From NCBI RefSeq assembly GCF_010365105.1, contig NZ_JAAFGZ010000018.1, positions 1 through 64,000 on the forward strand: 64,000 nucleotides of DNA, in the 5' to 3' direction. Under the pieces are notes generated by a model. It did no database searches. It was not told the origin of the DNA and saw only the letters and a list, made by a program, of their open reading frames with translations. Both the position numbers and the translations under genes were made by a program. The DNA is from Polaromonas sp. (lineage in GTDB: Bacteria > Pseudomonadota > Gammaproteobacteria > Burkholderiales > Burkholderiaceae_C). Position 1 is the first letter of the stretch. Every line of letters begins with the position of its first letter. Positions 56,832 to 64,000 of this stretch are shown here, one piece after another.

Positions 56832-59102
56832 TCACCGCCTTCGCGCCGAGCGAACACCGGGCACATTGCCGACGATGCCGAGCACCTGATGAAGCCGGCC
56901 TGACTGGGGCACCTCGACCGTGAAGGTCATCCAGGCGGTTCCTCCGCGGTTGTCCTTGACCGACTGGGTCTGCACCCCGATCACATTCATTTTTTCCTTG
57001 GCAAACACTTCTGAAATATCGCGCAGCAGACCTTGCCGATCGGCTGCTTCCACCGCGACATCCACCGGATAAACTGATCCGTCAGGACCCTTGGCAGAAC
57101 CCCACTCAACCTCGATCACACGGTCGGGACTGCCGCTGGCCATGTTGCGGAAATTGCTGCAATCGCTTCGGTGGATGCTCACGCCCTTTCCTTTCGCGAC
57201 AAACCCGAGAATGACATCCGGGGGCGCGGGCTTGCAGCATTTGGCAAGTTGGGTCAGCAACGAATCCATCCCCACCACCAGCACACTGCCCTGGCCGCCT
57301 TTTGCAGCTGTGCCGGACTTGTCGGTCTGCCGTGGTTTTTTGGCCAGGACAAACTCGTCTGGCGACAGGACAGGTTCTGCAGGCCTGAGCATGGTTTCAA
57401 TGGTGCGCAGAGAAAACTCGTCCTTGCCCACCACCTCGAACAGATCGTCGGCCGTCTTGAACCCCAACTGGAGCGCCAGATCCTGAAGCTTCATGGCCGT
57501 CTTGCCTTCGCGCTGCAGGAGCTTTTCAACGGCTTCCCGGCCCTTGGCCACGGTCTGCTCCATGGCCAGCGCGTTGAACCATGCCCGCACCTTCGATTTG
57601 GCACGGTGGCTTGACAAGAAACCCAGTTCAGGATTGAGCCAGTCGCGGGATGGACCCCCTTCCTTGATGGTGATGACTTCAACCGTCTGACCGTTTTGCA
57701 GCGGCGTGTTGAGGGGCACCATGACGCCGTCAATGCGCGCGCCACGGCAGCGATGGCCCAGGCTGGTGTGAACGCTATAGGCAAAGTCAACCGTCGTGGC
57801 GCCCTGTGGCAGTTCCACGATGGCGGCATCGGGTGTCAGCACATAGATGCGGTCTTCAAACAGGCCCTGATTGGCATCACGGGCACGCTGCGCGGCCGGT
57901 GCGGACAGTTCCCGCTCCCAGGCCAGCAACTGCCGCAGAACCGCGATTTTGGCGTCGTACTCGCTGCTGGCCGAAACGCCGGCGTAGCCTTTGGTGCCGG
58001 CTTCTTTGTAAGCCCAGTGCGCCGCCACGCCATGTTCGGCATGGTCGTGCATGGCCTGCGTGCGGATCTGGATTTCGACCGCACGCCCGTTTTTCTCACG
58101 GACCACCGTGTGCAGGGACTGGTAGCCGTTGACCTTGGGCTTGGCAATGTAGTCGTCGAACTCCCCGTCTATCGGCTCAAAGCATGAATGCACAAAGCCC
58201 AGAACGGCATAGCAGCCCTTCACATCGGCGGCAATCACGCGCATGGCGCGGATGTCGAGTACCTGGTCAAAATCGAGCGATTTGCCTCGCATCTTCTTGA
58301 CGATGCTCCAGATGTGCTTGGGCCGCCCCTGCACCAGCGCCGCAATGCCGTTGCGGTTCAGGTTACGTTCGAGTTGCGTGCGCAGGGCTTCCATGAAGAC
58401 TTCGCGCTCGGCACGTTTTTCATCAAGCAGCGTGGCGATCTGCCTGTAGGTTTCAGGCTCCAGGTAGCGAAAAGACAGGTCTTCCAGTTCCCACTTGATC
58501 TGCCAGATGCCCAGGCGGTTGGCCAGCGGTGCAAACACATGCAGCGACTCATACGCCAATGCCCTTGGGGCGGACTGCCGGCTGGCCGCGTAATAGCGCA
58601 GAGTCTGCAGACGCGAAGCCAGGCGCAGCATCACCACCCGCAGGTCGCGGGAAAACGCCAGCAGCATCCTGCGCACGTTCTCGGTCTGGGTAGCAGGGTC
58701 GTCATGCAAATGCGACTTGCCGTCCACCGCACGCGTCTGCCGCTGCACATAGATCAGCTTGGTGGTTTCCACTGCCAGTGCGGCATAGCTGGGGCCAAAA
58801 GCCTTGGCGATCACGTCCAGTGGCTTGTTCAGGTGCTGGCAGGCGTGCACCAGGTAAGTGGCCGCCTGCATGGCCTCGGAGCCGCCGATGGATTTGAGAA
58901 TCGCAACCACTGCATCGGCGTGCGCCAGTACGTTTTCGCCGGTGTCCATCACCTCGCAGGCAATCAGCGGCTCGGCAAAAGCGCGCGCGCGCACCAGTGC
59001 GTGCGGCTGATCGGCCAGGTTGTCTGCCGTGGCCATGACGATGGGGCTGGGCGCGTCCGTGGAAGCCGAAAGGATGTGCGTTCCCGCCGCTTTGTTTTTC
59101 AT
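56832..59102 (-). CDS. relA: (p)ppGpp synthetase RelA type
   Basis: A 756-residue RSH protein. In the N-terminal hydrolase-like domain the HD pair is lost (VHACQHL in place of LHD), so hydrolase activity is not expected. The synthetase domain has GRPKHIWSIVKKM, FDQVLDIRAMRVIA and EFDDYIAKPKVNGYQSLHTVV; the EFDD block is the EXDD motif of RelA rather than RXKD of SpoT. TGS (YVLTPDAAIVELPQGATTVDFAYSVHTSLGH), zinc-finger-like CCKPAPPDVILGF...HRSDC and ACT domains follow. It makes (p)ppGpp on stalled ribosomes in amino-acid starvation. Confidence 0.95.
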   Translation of the reverse strand: MKNKAAGTHILSASTDAPSPIVMATADNLADQPHALVRARAFAEPLIACEVMDTGENVLAHADAVVAILKSIGGSEAMQAATYLVHACQHLNKPLDVIAKAFGPSYAALAVETTKLIYVQRQTRAVDGKSHLHDDPATQTENVRRMLLAFSRDLRVVMLRLASRLQTLRYYAASRQSAPRALAYESLHVFAPLANRLGIWQIKWELEDLSFRYLEPETYRQIATLLDEKRAEREVFMEALRTQLERNLNRNGIAALVQGRPKHIWSIVKKMRGKSLDFDQVLDIRAMRVIAADVKGCYAVLGFVHSCFEPIDGEFDDYIAKPKVNGYQSLHTVVREKNGRAVEIQIRTQAMHDHAEHGVAAHWAYKEAGTKGYAGVSASSEYDAKIAVLRQLLAWERELSAPAAQRARDANQGLFEDRIYVLTPDAAIVELPQGATTVDFAYSVHTSLGHRCRGARIDGVMVPLNTPLQNGQTVEVITIKEGGPSRDWLNPELGFLSSHRAKSKVRAWFNALAMEQTVAKGREAVEKLLQREGKTAMKLQDLALQLGFKTADDLFEVVGKDEFSLRTIETMLRPAEPVLSPDEFVLAKKPRQTDKSGTAAKGGQGSVLVVGMDSLLTQLAKCCKPAPPDVILGFVAKGKGVSIHRSDCSNFRNMASGSPDRVIEVEWGSAKGPDGSVYPVDVAVEAADRQGLLRDISEVFAKEKMNVIGVQTQSVKDNRGGTAWMTFTVEVPQSGRLHQVLGIVGNVPGVRSARRR

Positions 59103-59130
59103 GAAATCTCTGTCACCTTGTTGTCATTCC

Positions 59131-60054
59131 TCACCGGAGCAGGAAACCTGTCACCGCAGCGACCTGGTCTTGCGCAATCAGCGTTGGCGCATGTCCGACG
59201 CCGTCGAACTCGACCAGTCTGGCGAGCGGGCCGCGCTGCGTCATGGCCAGGGCGGTTTCCGGGCTCAGCAGATCGGATTGCGCACCCCGTATCACCAGCG
59301 TTTCGGCCTGGATGCCATCGTAAAGCTGCCAGAGCATCGCCTCGCCGTGCTGCGCGCCCGCTTCGTCCGCCAGCTTGAACGGAATGGCAATGGACGGATC
59401 GTAGTGCAGCCGCAGCGGGCTCGCGGCATCTGGCGCCACCGGCCTGACCATCGGCTTCGACAGGGCCAGCCATTGTTCCGGAGTGTGCGGGCCAAAACTG
59501 CTGGAGATGGTCCACATCGCGTCGGCGGCTTCCTGAAGATTATCGAAATGGCCGGCCTGCCCCAGGTAGGCACCAATGCGCTGAATCGCCTGCCACTGCA
59601 GCGCGGGACCGACATCGTTCAGTACCAGTTTGCGCACCGGCACCGGCAGCGGCAAGCCCGGCTGGCCGCACACCACCATGCCGATCAGCCCGCCCATGCT
59701 GGTGCCCACCCAGTCCAGCGTGGCGATGGGCGTCTGCGCGTGAAGCTGCGCCAGCAACGCGAGCATGTCTGCCGCATAAGCAGGCACCTGGTAGCCCATC
59801 GGGTCCTTGAGCCACTCGCTTTCGCCCCGGCCTGCCACATCGGGGCAGACGACGCGAATGCCGCCGTCGGGCAAGGGCCCGGCTTGCGCGCACAAAGCCT
59901 GCGCCAGCACGTCGAAGTCGCGGCCCTGGCGGGTCAGTCCATGCACGCACATCACCACATGCGGGCTGTCGGGCTGGCCCCATTGCCAATAGGCCATGCG
60001 GTGGCCGTCAGCGGCATCGGGACAGGTCACGTGATTCAGGCTGGGCTGGGTCAT
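59131..60054 (-). CDS. alpha/beta hydrolase
   Basis: A 307-residue alpha/beta hydrolase starting MTQPSLNHVTC. VMCVHGLTRQGRDFDVLA (oxyanion HG), nucleophile elbow VGTSMGGLIG near residue 120, catalytic Asp region TLVIRGAQSDLLSPE and His in VEFDGVGHAPTL. The substrate is unknown; esterase-like. It is divergent from the 3-hydroxybutyrate dehydrogenase, so a role in hydroxybutyrate oligomer or ester metabolism is possible but unproved. A longer frame to 60156 lacks similarity. Confidence 0.88.
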   Translation of the reverse strand: MTQPSLNHVTCPDAADGHRMAYWQWGQPDSPHVVMCVHGLTRQGRDFDVLAQALCAQAGPLPDGGIRVVCPDVAGRGESEWLKDPMGYQVPAYAADMLALLAQLHAQTPIATLDWVGTSMGGLIGMVVCGQPGLPLPVPVRKLVLNDVGPALQWQAIQRIGAYLGQAGHFDNLQEAADAMWTISSSFGPHTPEQWLALSKPMVRPVAPDAASPLRLHYDPSIAIPFKLADEAGAQHGEAMLWQLYDGIQAETLVIRGAQSDLLSPETALAMTQRGPLARLVEFDGVGHAPTLIAQDQVAAVTGFLLR

Positions 60055-60179
60055 GGTGTGGGTCTCAGGAAAAGGCTGGAGTAAGCTTGATAATTGTCCG
60101 TGCAGGTTTCGCGCCATCTGGTGCGCCGAACGCTGCCCTCGTTTCAAGTCAACCATCGTAAATCATCCGAAGGAATTTC

Positions 60180-60962
60180 ATGCTCAAAGGTAAAACGGCT
60201 CTTGTCACCGGCTCCACCAGCGGTATCGGCCTGGGCATTGCCAAGGCCCTGGCCGCACAGGGCGCCAACATCATGCTCAACGGCTTTGGCGATGTGGACG
60301 GCCCGAAAGCCGAGGTGGCCGCGCTGGGCGTGAAGGTTGCCTACCATGGCGCGGACATGAGCAAACCCGGCGAGATCGAGGCGATGATGAAGTTTGCCGC
60401 AGCCGAGTTCGGCCAGGTCGACATCCTGGTCAACAACGCCGGCATCCAGCATGTCGCCCGCATTGAAAATTTTCCGGCTGAAAAGTGGGACGCCATCATC
60501 GCCATCAACCTGAGCAGCGCCTTTCACGCGACGCGCCTCGCGCTGCCGGCCATGCAGGCGGCCGATGGCGGCAAGGGCTGGGGCCGCATCATCAACCTGG
60601 CTTCGGTGCATGGCCTGGTGGGTTCGGCCGAAAAATCGGCTTATGTGGCAGCCAAGCACGGCGTCGTCGGCCTGACCAAGGTCACCGCACTGGAGAACGC
60701 CACGTCCGGCGTGACCTGCAATGCGATTTGTCCCGGCTGGGTGCTGACGCCGCTGGTGCAAAAACAGGTCGATGCCCGGGCCGAGGCCGGCGGCATCAGC
60801 AACGAAGCAGCCAAGCAGCAGTTGCTGGGCGAAAAAGAGCCTTCGATGCAGTTCACCACGCCAGAGGAACTGGGCGCGCTGGCGGTGTTTTTCTGCTCGC
60901 CCGCCGGGGCCAACATTCGGGGTGTGGCCTGGAACATGGACGGCGGCTGGACCGCGCAATAA
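60180..60962 (+). CDS. bdhA: 3-hydroxybutyrate dehydrogenase (SDR)
   Basis: A 260-residue short-chain dehydrogenase: NAD site TGSTSGIGLGIA, NNAGIQHVA, catalytic SVHGLVGSAEKSAYVAAKHG (Ser, Tyr, Lys) and the typical BDH blocks FNGFGD-like MLNGFGDVD, ICPGWVLTPLVQKQ, GEKEPSMQFTTPEELG. It oxidises D-3-hydroxybutyrate from PHB breakdown to acetoacetate. AAGGA precedes ATG. A bidirectional hairpin follows. Confidence 0.94.
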   Translation: MLKGKTALVTGSTSGIGLGIAKALAAQGANIMLNGFGDVDGPKAEVAALGVKVAYHGADMSKPGEIEAMMKFAAAEFGQVDILVNNAGIQHVARIENFPAEKWDAIIAINLSSAFHATRLALPAMQAADGGKGWGRIINLASVHGLVGSAEKSAYVAAKHGVVGLTKVTALENATSGVTCNAICPGWVLTPLVQKQVDARAEAGGISNEAAKQQLLGEKEPSMQFTTPEELGALAVFFCSPAGANIRGVAWNMDGGWTAQ

Positions 60963-60983
60963 ATCCCATAGGTCACGGCCAAG

Positions 60984-61016
60984 AAACAGCTTTTTATGAT
61001 AAAAAAGGCTGTTTTC
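60984..61016. terminator. bidirectional hairpin between bdhA and the FAD oxidoreductase
   Basis: AAACAGC (60984-60990) pairs with GCTGTTT (61008-61014); TTTTTA-TGA-TAAAAA fills the inside. T-runs exist on both strands. The two flanking genes converge here. Confidence 0.6.
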
Positions 61017-61066
61017 GCTTATCCAGCTTGCACCTTTAGCTATTTATTCAGTAGCAATTGAAGTGC
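61003..61066 (-). repeat. copy J of the dispersed repeat (minus orientation)
   Basis: On the minus strand: GCTACTGAATAAATAGCTAA, GGTGCAAGCTGGATAAGCG, AAAACAGCCTTTTTTATC. Head palindrome and GCG-n-CAGCC-TTTTTT tail match the consensus. It forms part of the intergenic hairpin region after bdhA. Confidence 0.55.
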
Positions 61067-61075
61067 TGACGGGCG

Positions 61076-62179
61076 CTACGCCTCGACGAGCATCTGGCTC
61101 ACCAGGCTACCGATGGCCAGCGAACTGGTGAGTCCCGGCGATTCGATGCCGAACAGATTGACCAGCCCGGCCACGCCATGCACGGCAGGCCCCTGGATCA
61201 TGAAATCCTTTGCCGGCTCGTCTGGCGACTGGATCTTGGGGCGCATGCCGGCATAGCCCGGCAACAAGGCGCCGTCTTTCAGGTCCGGCCAGTATTTGCG
61301 CACCTCGGCATAAAAGGCATCGCCGCGCGCCGGGTCCACCACCAGGTCGTCGGCCGATTCGACCCACTGCACATCGGGACCGAACTTGGCCTGCCCGCCC
61401 AGGTCGATGGTCAGGTGAACGCCCAGCCCCGCAGCCTCTGGCACCGGGTAAATGAGCCGGGAAAACGGCGAGCGTCCAGCCAGGGTGAAGTAATTCCCTT
61501 TGGCGTAATAGCTGGGCGGCACGGCCTGCGCAGGCAGTCCGTCAAAGCGCCGCGCCAGCGGCTGCGCCTGCAGCCCTGCCGAATTCACCACCCACCTGGC
61601 CTGCAATTCGGTGCCGTCGCCTGCTACCAGAGTAATAGCACCCGGTGCACAGTGGGCCTGCGCAAGAGGCGAATTAAGCACCACAAGCCCGCCCGCGTTC
61701 TCCAGGTCGCCTTGGTAGGCCAGCATGAGCGCATGGCTGTCAACGATGCCGGTGCTGGGCGAGTGCACGGCAGCCACGCATTGCAGCGCAGGCTCCATGG
61801 TTTGGGCTTGCTCCCGCGACATCAGCACCAGATCATGCACGCCATTGGCGGCGGCTTTCTTGATGATGCCTTGCAACTGCGCCACCTGCTCGTCGCTGGT
61901 GGCCACCAGCAGTTTGCCGCAGCGGCTGTGGCCCACGCCGCGCGCCGCGCAGTAGTCGTACAGCATGGCCCGGCCCTGCACGCAGAGCAGAGCCTTGAGC
62001 GAGCCCTGCGGGTAATAGATTCCCGCATGAATCACTTCGCTGTTGCGCGAACTCGTTCCGGTGCCGATGGCGTCGGCCGCCTCCAGCACCATCACCTCCC
62101 GGCCCTGCAAGGCCAGCGCACGCGCAACGGCCAGCCCCACCACGCCCGCACCAATCACCACGCATTCGATTTTTTCCAT
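61076..62179 (-). CDS. FAD-dependent oxidoreductase (L-2-hydroxyglutarate/D-amino-acid oxidase type)
   Basis: A 367-residue DAO-fold flavoprotein: [28 protein letters not shown] (FAD), [24 protein letters not shown] and [16 protein letters not shown], then [13 protein letters not shown] and [24 protein letters not shown]. The [13 protein letters not shown] block is typical of L-2-hydroxyglutarate dehydrogenase/oxidase (LhgO-like). Its ATG shares one base with the stop of the deacetylase gene upstream. The stretch [14 protein letters not shown] overlaps repeat copy K. Confidence 0.85.
   Translation of the reverse strand: MEKIECVVIGAGVVGLAVARALALQGREVMVLEAADAIGTGTSSRNSEVIHAGIYYPQGSLKALLCVQGRAMLYDYCAARGVGHSRCGKLLVATSDEQVAQLQGIIKKAAANGVHDLVLMSREQAQTMEPALQCVAAVHSPSTGIVDSHALMLAYQGDLENAGGLVVLNSPLAQAHCAPGAITLVAGDGTELQARWVVNSAGLQAQPLARRFDGLPAQAVPPSYYAKGNYFTLAGRSPFSRLIYPVPEAAGLGVHLTIDLGGQAKFGPDVQWVESADDLVVDPARGDAFYAEVRKYWPDLKDGALLPGYAGMRPKIQSPDEPAKDFMIQGPAVHGVAGLVNLFGIESPGLTSSLAIGSLVSQMLVEA
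61624..61675 (+). repeat. copy K of the dispersed repeat, inside the FAD oxidoreductase gene
   Basis: AGAGTAATAGCACCCGGTGC, then CCTGCGCAAGAGGCGAATTAAG. Resembles copy I at the head (AATAGCACCC) and copy D at TGCGCAAGAGGC. Read on the minus strand it is in the same phase as copies C and D (ending AITLV). More diverged than the others. Confidence 0.45.
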
Positions 62180-63225
62180 CAAGCCTCCTCAAAGCCTTCA
62201 ATCACATTGACCGCATTGGTTCCCAGCGCAGCCGCCGCATAACCACCTTCCAGCACAAAGACCGTGGGCAAACCCAGCGCACCCAGTCGCTGGCCCAGTC
62301 GGCTGAAATCGCCAGATTGGAGCGCAAACTTCGAAATCGGGTCTTCTGCGAAAGTGTCCAGCCCCAGCGAGACCACCAGCGCATCGGCGCGGTAATGGTC
62401 AATGCGCTGGCACGCCCGCTCCAGCGCCTCGAACCAGCGCGATGCAGCACAGCCGGCAGGCAGGGGCAGGTTCATGTTGAAGCCTTCGCCCTCCCCTTGC
62501 CCGGTCTCGTCGGCATGCCCCAGAAAAAACGGGTATTCGGTCAGCGGGTCGCCATGCAGGCTGACGCACAGCACATCGGCCCGCCCGTAAAAAATGCTTT
62601 GCGTGCCGTTGCCGTGGTGGTAGTCCACATCCAGGATCGCCACGCGCCCGGCCCCGGCGTCGCGCATCGACTGCGCCGCCACCGCCGCGTTGTTCAGGAA
62701 ACAGTAACCGCCCATGAAGTCGGCACCGGCATGATGCCCCGGCGGCCGGCTGCAGCAAAAGGCCGCGCGCACGCCGCCCTGGCCCGCAGCCACCAAAGCG
62801 GCGGCGCTGGCCGCTGCATCGGCGCCGGCTTTCGCCGCCTGCCAGGTGCCCGCCGACAGCGGCGAGCCGTTGTCCATGGAATACAGGCCCAGCCGGGCGA
62901 TGAAATTGAGCGGCTCGATGTCACTGCGCAGGCTGCGGACCGGCCAGATGGAAGGAAAAGGCTGGCAGCGCTCATTGCCCGTCGCCAGCGCCAGCCAGTC
63001 AGCCCAGGCATGCTCCAGAAAGGCCAGGTAGCGCGGCGCATGCACTGTGCCCAGCACGGCGCGGCTATCGACCTGAGCGCTCTGCAAGCGATGGCCACGC
63101 TCGGTGAGCCGGGCTTTGACATATTCGGCGCGCGCCGGGGTTTCAAAGCAGGCCACGCGTTCGCCCCGGAAAAACTCGAATTCCGGGGCATGCGCCTGAT
63201 GACTGTCATTGAAAAAGGTGATCAT
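62179..63225 (-). CDS. HDAC-family deacetylase (acetylpolyamine amidohydrolase-like)
   Basis: A 348-residue class II-like zinc deacetylase: [13 protein letters not shown], the catalytic His pair in [22 protein letters not shown], zinc ligands in [17 protein letters not shown] and in [11 protein letters not shown], and [23 protein letters not shown]. Bacterial members (AphA, HdaH, AcuC types) deacetylate small molecules such as acetylpolyamines. It is followed by the FAD oxidoreductase with one base overlap, and an N-formylglutamate amidohydrolase-like gene is upstream, which suggests a small amine or amino-acid degradation set. Confidence 0.88.
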   Translation of the reverse strand: MITFFNDSHQAHAPEFEFFRGERVACFETPARAEYVKARLTERGHRLQSAQVDSRAVLGTVHAPRYLAFLEHAWADWLALATGNERCQPFPSIWPVRSLRSDIEPLNFIARLGLYSMDNGSPLSAGTWQAAKAGADAAASAAALVAAGQGGVRAAFCCSRPPGHHAGADFMGGYCFLNNAAVAAQSMRDAGAGRVAILDVDYHHGNGTQSIFYGRADVLCVSLHGDPLTEYPFFLGHADETGQGEGEGFNMNLPLPAGCAASRWFEALERACQRIDHYRADALVVSLGLDTFAEDPISKFALQSGDFSRLGQRLGALGLPTVFVLEGGYAAAALGTNAVNVIEGFEEA

Positions 63226-63297
63226 TGCTTGTCATCCGGAAATACGAAAAGCAAGGCCCGTTTGAGAAAAGACAGACCTTTCGGCAGCATGGCAGGG

Positions 63298-64000
63298 TCA
63301 CAGCTGCCGGGGATCGGTCTTGAGCAGCATCTCGACCAGCGTTCGCAGATGCGCCTTCAGCGTGTCGAAACCGGCTGTCAACTCCAGTGTTTCCTCGTTC
63401 ATGTAGAGCTTGCGGTTGATTTCCAGCTGGATACTGTGCCGCTGCGCTGCCGGGTCGCTGTACCGCCGCACCAGTTCCACGCCTTTGTACGGATGGTTGT
63501 AAGCCACGTGGTAGCCCAGCGCCGTCAGATGCGCGCAGACCCGTTGGGACAAGGCCGGGCTGGCGGTGCTGCCGTCACGGTCCCCAACGACAAAGTCGGC
63601 GTGCTTTTCGCCTGGAAAGTTGGTTGCGTGGCTGGAGGCGATCGCCGGCATCGAATGGCAGTTGACATGAAGGCTGTAGCCATGTCCAGCATGCGCCGCA
63701 TCAATCGCCCCGGCCACGGCCGCGTGGTAAGGCTTCCAGCAATCTTCAATGCGATGCATCACTTCTTCCACCGACAGCCTGCGCTGGTAGATCGGCAAGC
63801 CGTCATCCGTGGTGCGCCAGATCAGCCCCTTGCCGAGCCGCACCTTGGAAAGCACGACCGGATCGGTGGCGACCGGATCAGGCCAGGGCTCGTCCAGAAG
63901 CGAAACATCAAGTTCCGTGGTGTTGCGGTTGGCATCCAGGTAGCTGCGCGGGAAATGCGCCTCGATCCAGTGCGCGTCCAGGCCGGGCGCAAAGTCGTAG
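63298..64000 (-). CDS. N-formylglutamate amidohydrolase-like protein (5' end outside window)
   Basis: The frame is open from the window edge to 63298, about 233 residues with the N-terminus missing. Visible blocks: YDFAPGLDAHWIEAHFPRSYLDANRN, SLHVNCHSMPAIAS with metal-binding His, FVVGDRDGSTASPALSQ, VAYNHPYKGVELVRRYSDP, and QLEINRKLYMNEETLELT. These match the FGase (HutG) family that removes formyl or related groups from formylglutamate in histidine breakdown. No hut genes are visible, so the substrate may be another N-acylated compound, in keeping with the adjacent deacetylase. A 70-base gap separates it from the deacetylase. Confidence 0.85.
   Translation of the reverse strand, partial: YDFAPGLDAHWIEAHFPRSYLDANRNTTELDVSLLDEPWPDPVATDPVVLSKVRLGKGLIWRTTDDGLPIYQRRLSVEEVMHRIEDCWKPYHAAVAGAIDAAHAGHGYSLHVNCHSMPAIASSHATNFPGEKHADFVVGDRDGSTASPALSQRVCAHLTALGYHVAYNHPYKGVELVRRYSDPAAQRHSIQLEINRKLYMNEETLELTAGFDTLKAHLRTLVEMLLKTDPRQL

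Overview
The window looks like a chromosomal piece of a betaproteobacterium of the Comamonadaceae, most like Polaromonas, Acidovorax or Rhodoferax. The reasons are protein similarity as I recognise it, high GC, the gene order pyrH-frr-uppS-cdsA-dxr-rseP-bamA-skp-lpxD-fabZ-lpxA-lpxB-rnhB, a PHA regulator (PhaR) near a 3-hydroxybutyrate dehydrogenase, and small hairpin repeats of a kind I associate with this family. No species can be assigned from the sequence alone.

Layout. 1-3589: an ABC exporter-like operon (secreted PsbP-like protein, two ATPases, FtsX-like permease running off the left edge). 3590-6520: a loose accessory patch with a PAP2 phosphatase, a PepSY protein, a CopK-like periplasmic protein, gene-poor DNA and a decayed IS5-family transposase. 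6521-14308: peroxiredoxin-glutaredoxin fusion, an Hsp70-like ATPase with a small partner, an MlaE/MlaD/lipoprotein set without an ATPase gene, a PQQ-type sugar dehydrogenase and an NlpC/P60 hydrolase. 14519-21570: the pyruvate dehydrogenase operon aceE-aceF-(proteasome-like peptidase)-lpdA. A large PAS histidine kinase and a FixJ-type response regulator are divergent from aceE. 25178-31496: folD, greA, a DUF4149-like gene, carA and a carB broken by an apparent 10-base deletion.

31647-46848: the large minus-strand envelope and translation cluster: rpsB, tsf, pyrH, frr, uppS, cdsA, dxr, rseP, bamA, skp, lpxD, fabZ, lpxA, lpxB, rnhB and a TrmH-type methyltransferase. It links isoprenoid carrier, phospholipid, lipid A and outer-membrane protein assembly. 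46997-64000: amidase, Kbp-like BON/LysM protein, NAD(P)HX repair enzyme, YggT, RNase R, tRNA-Leu(CAG), rimO, phaR, tRNA-Val(GAC), relA, an alpha/beta hydrolase, 3-hydroxybutyrate dehydrogenase, and a set of FAD oxidoreductase, HDAC-like deacetylase and N-formylglutamate amidohydrolase-like gene cut by the right edge.

Most notable observations: (1) a family of roughly 55-65 bp hairpin-prone repeats lying both between genes and in frame inside conserved genes; in several places the repeat supplies a terminator, a stop codon or an internal peptide segment; (2) a betaproteobacterial proteasome homologue translationally coupled to lpdA inside the PDH operon; (3) the disrupted carB; (4) a CopK-family protein that seems to have lost the Cu(I)-binding methionines. 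All positions were read by eye. Family assignments come from remembered motifs, not database searches.
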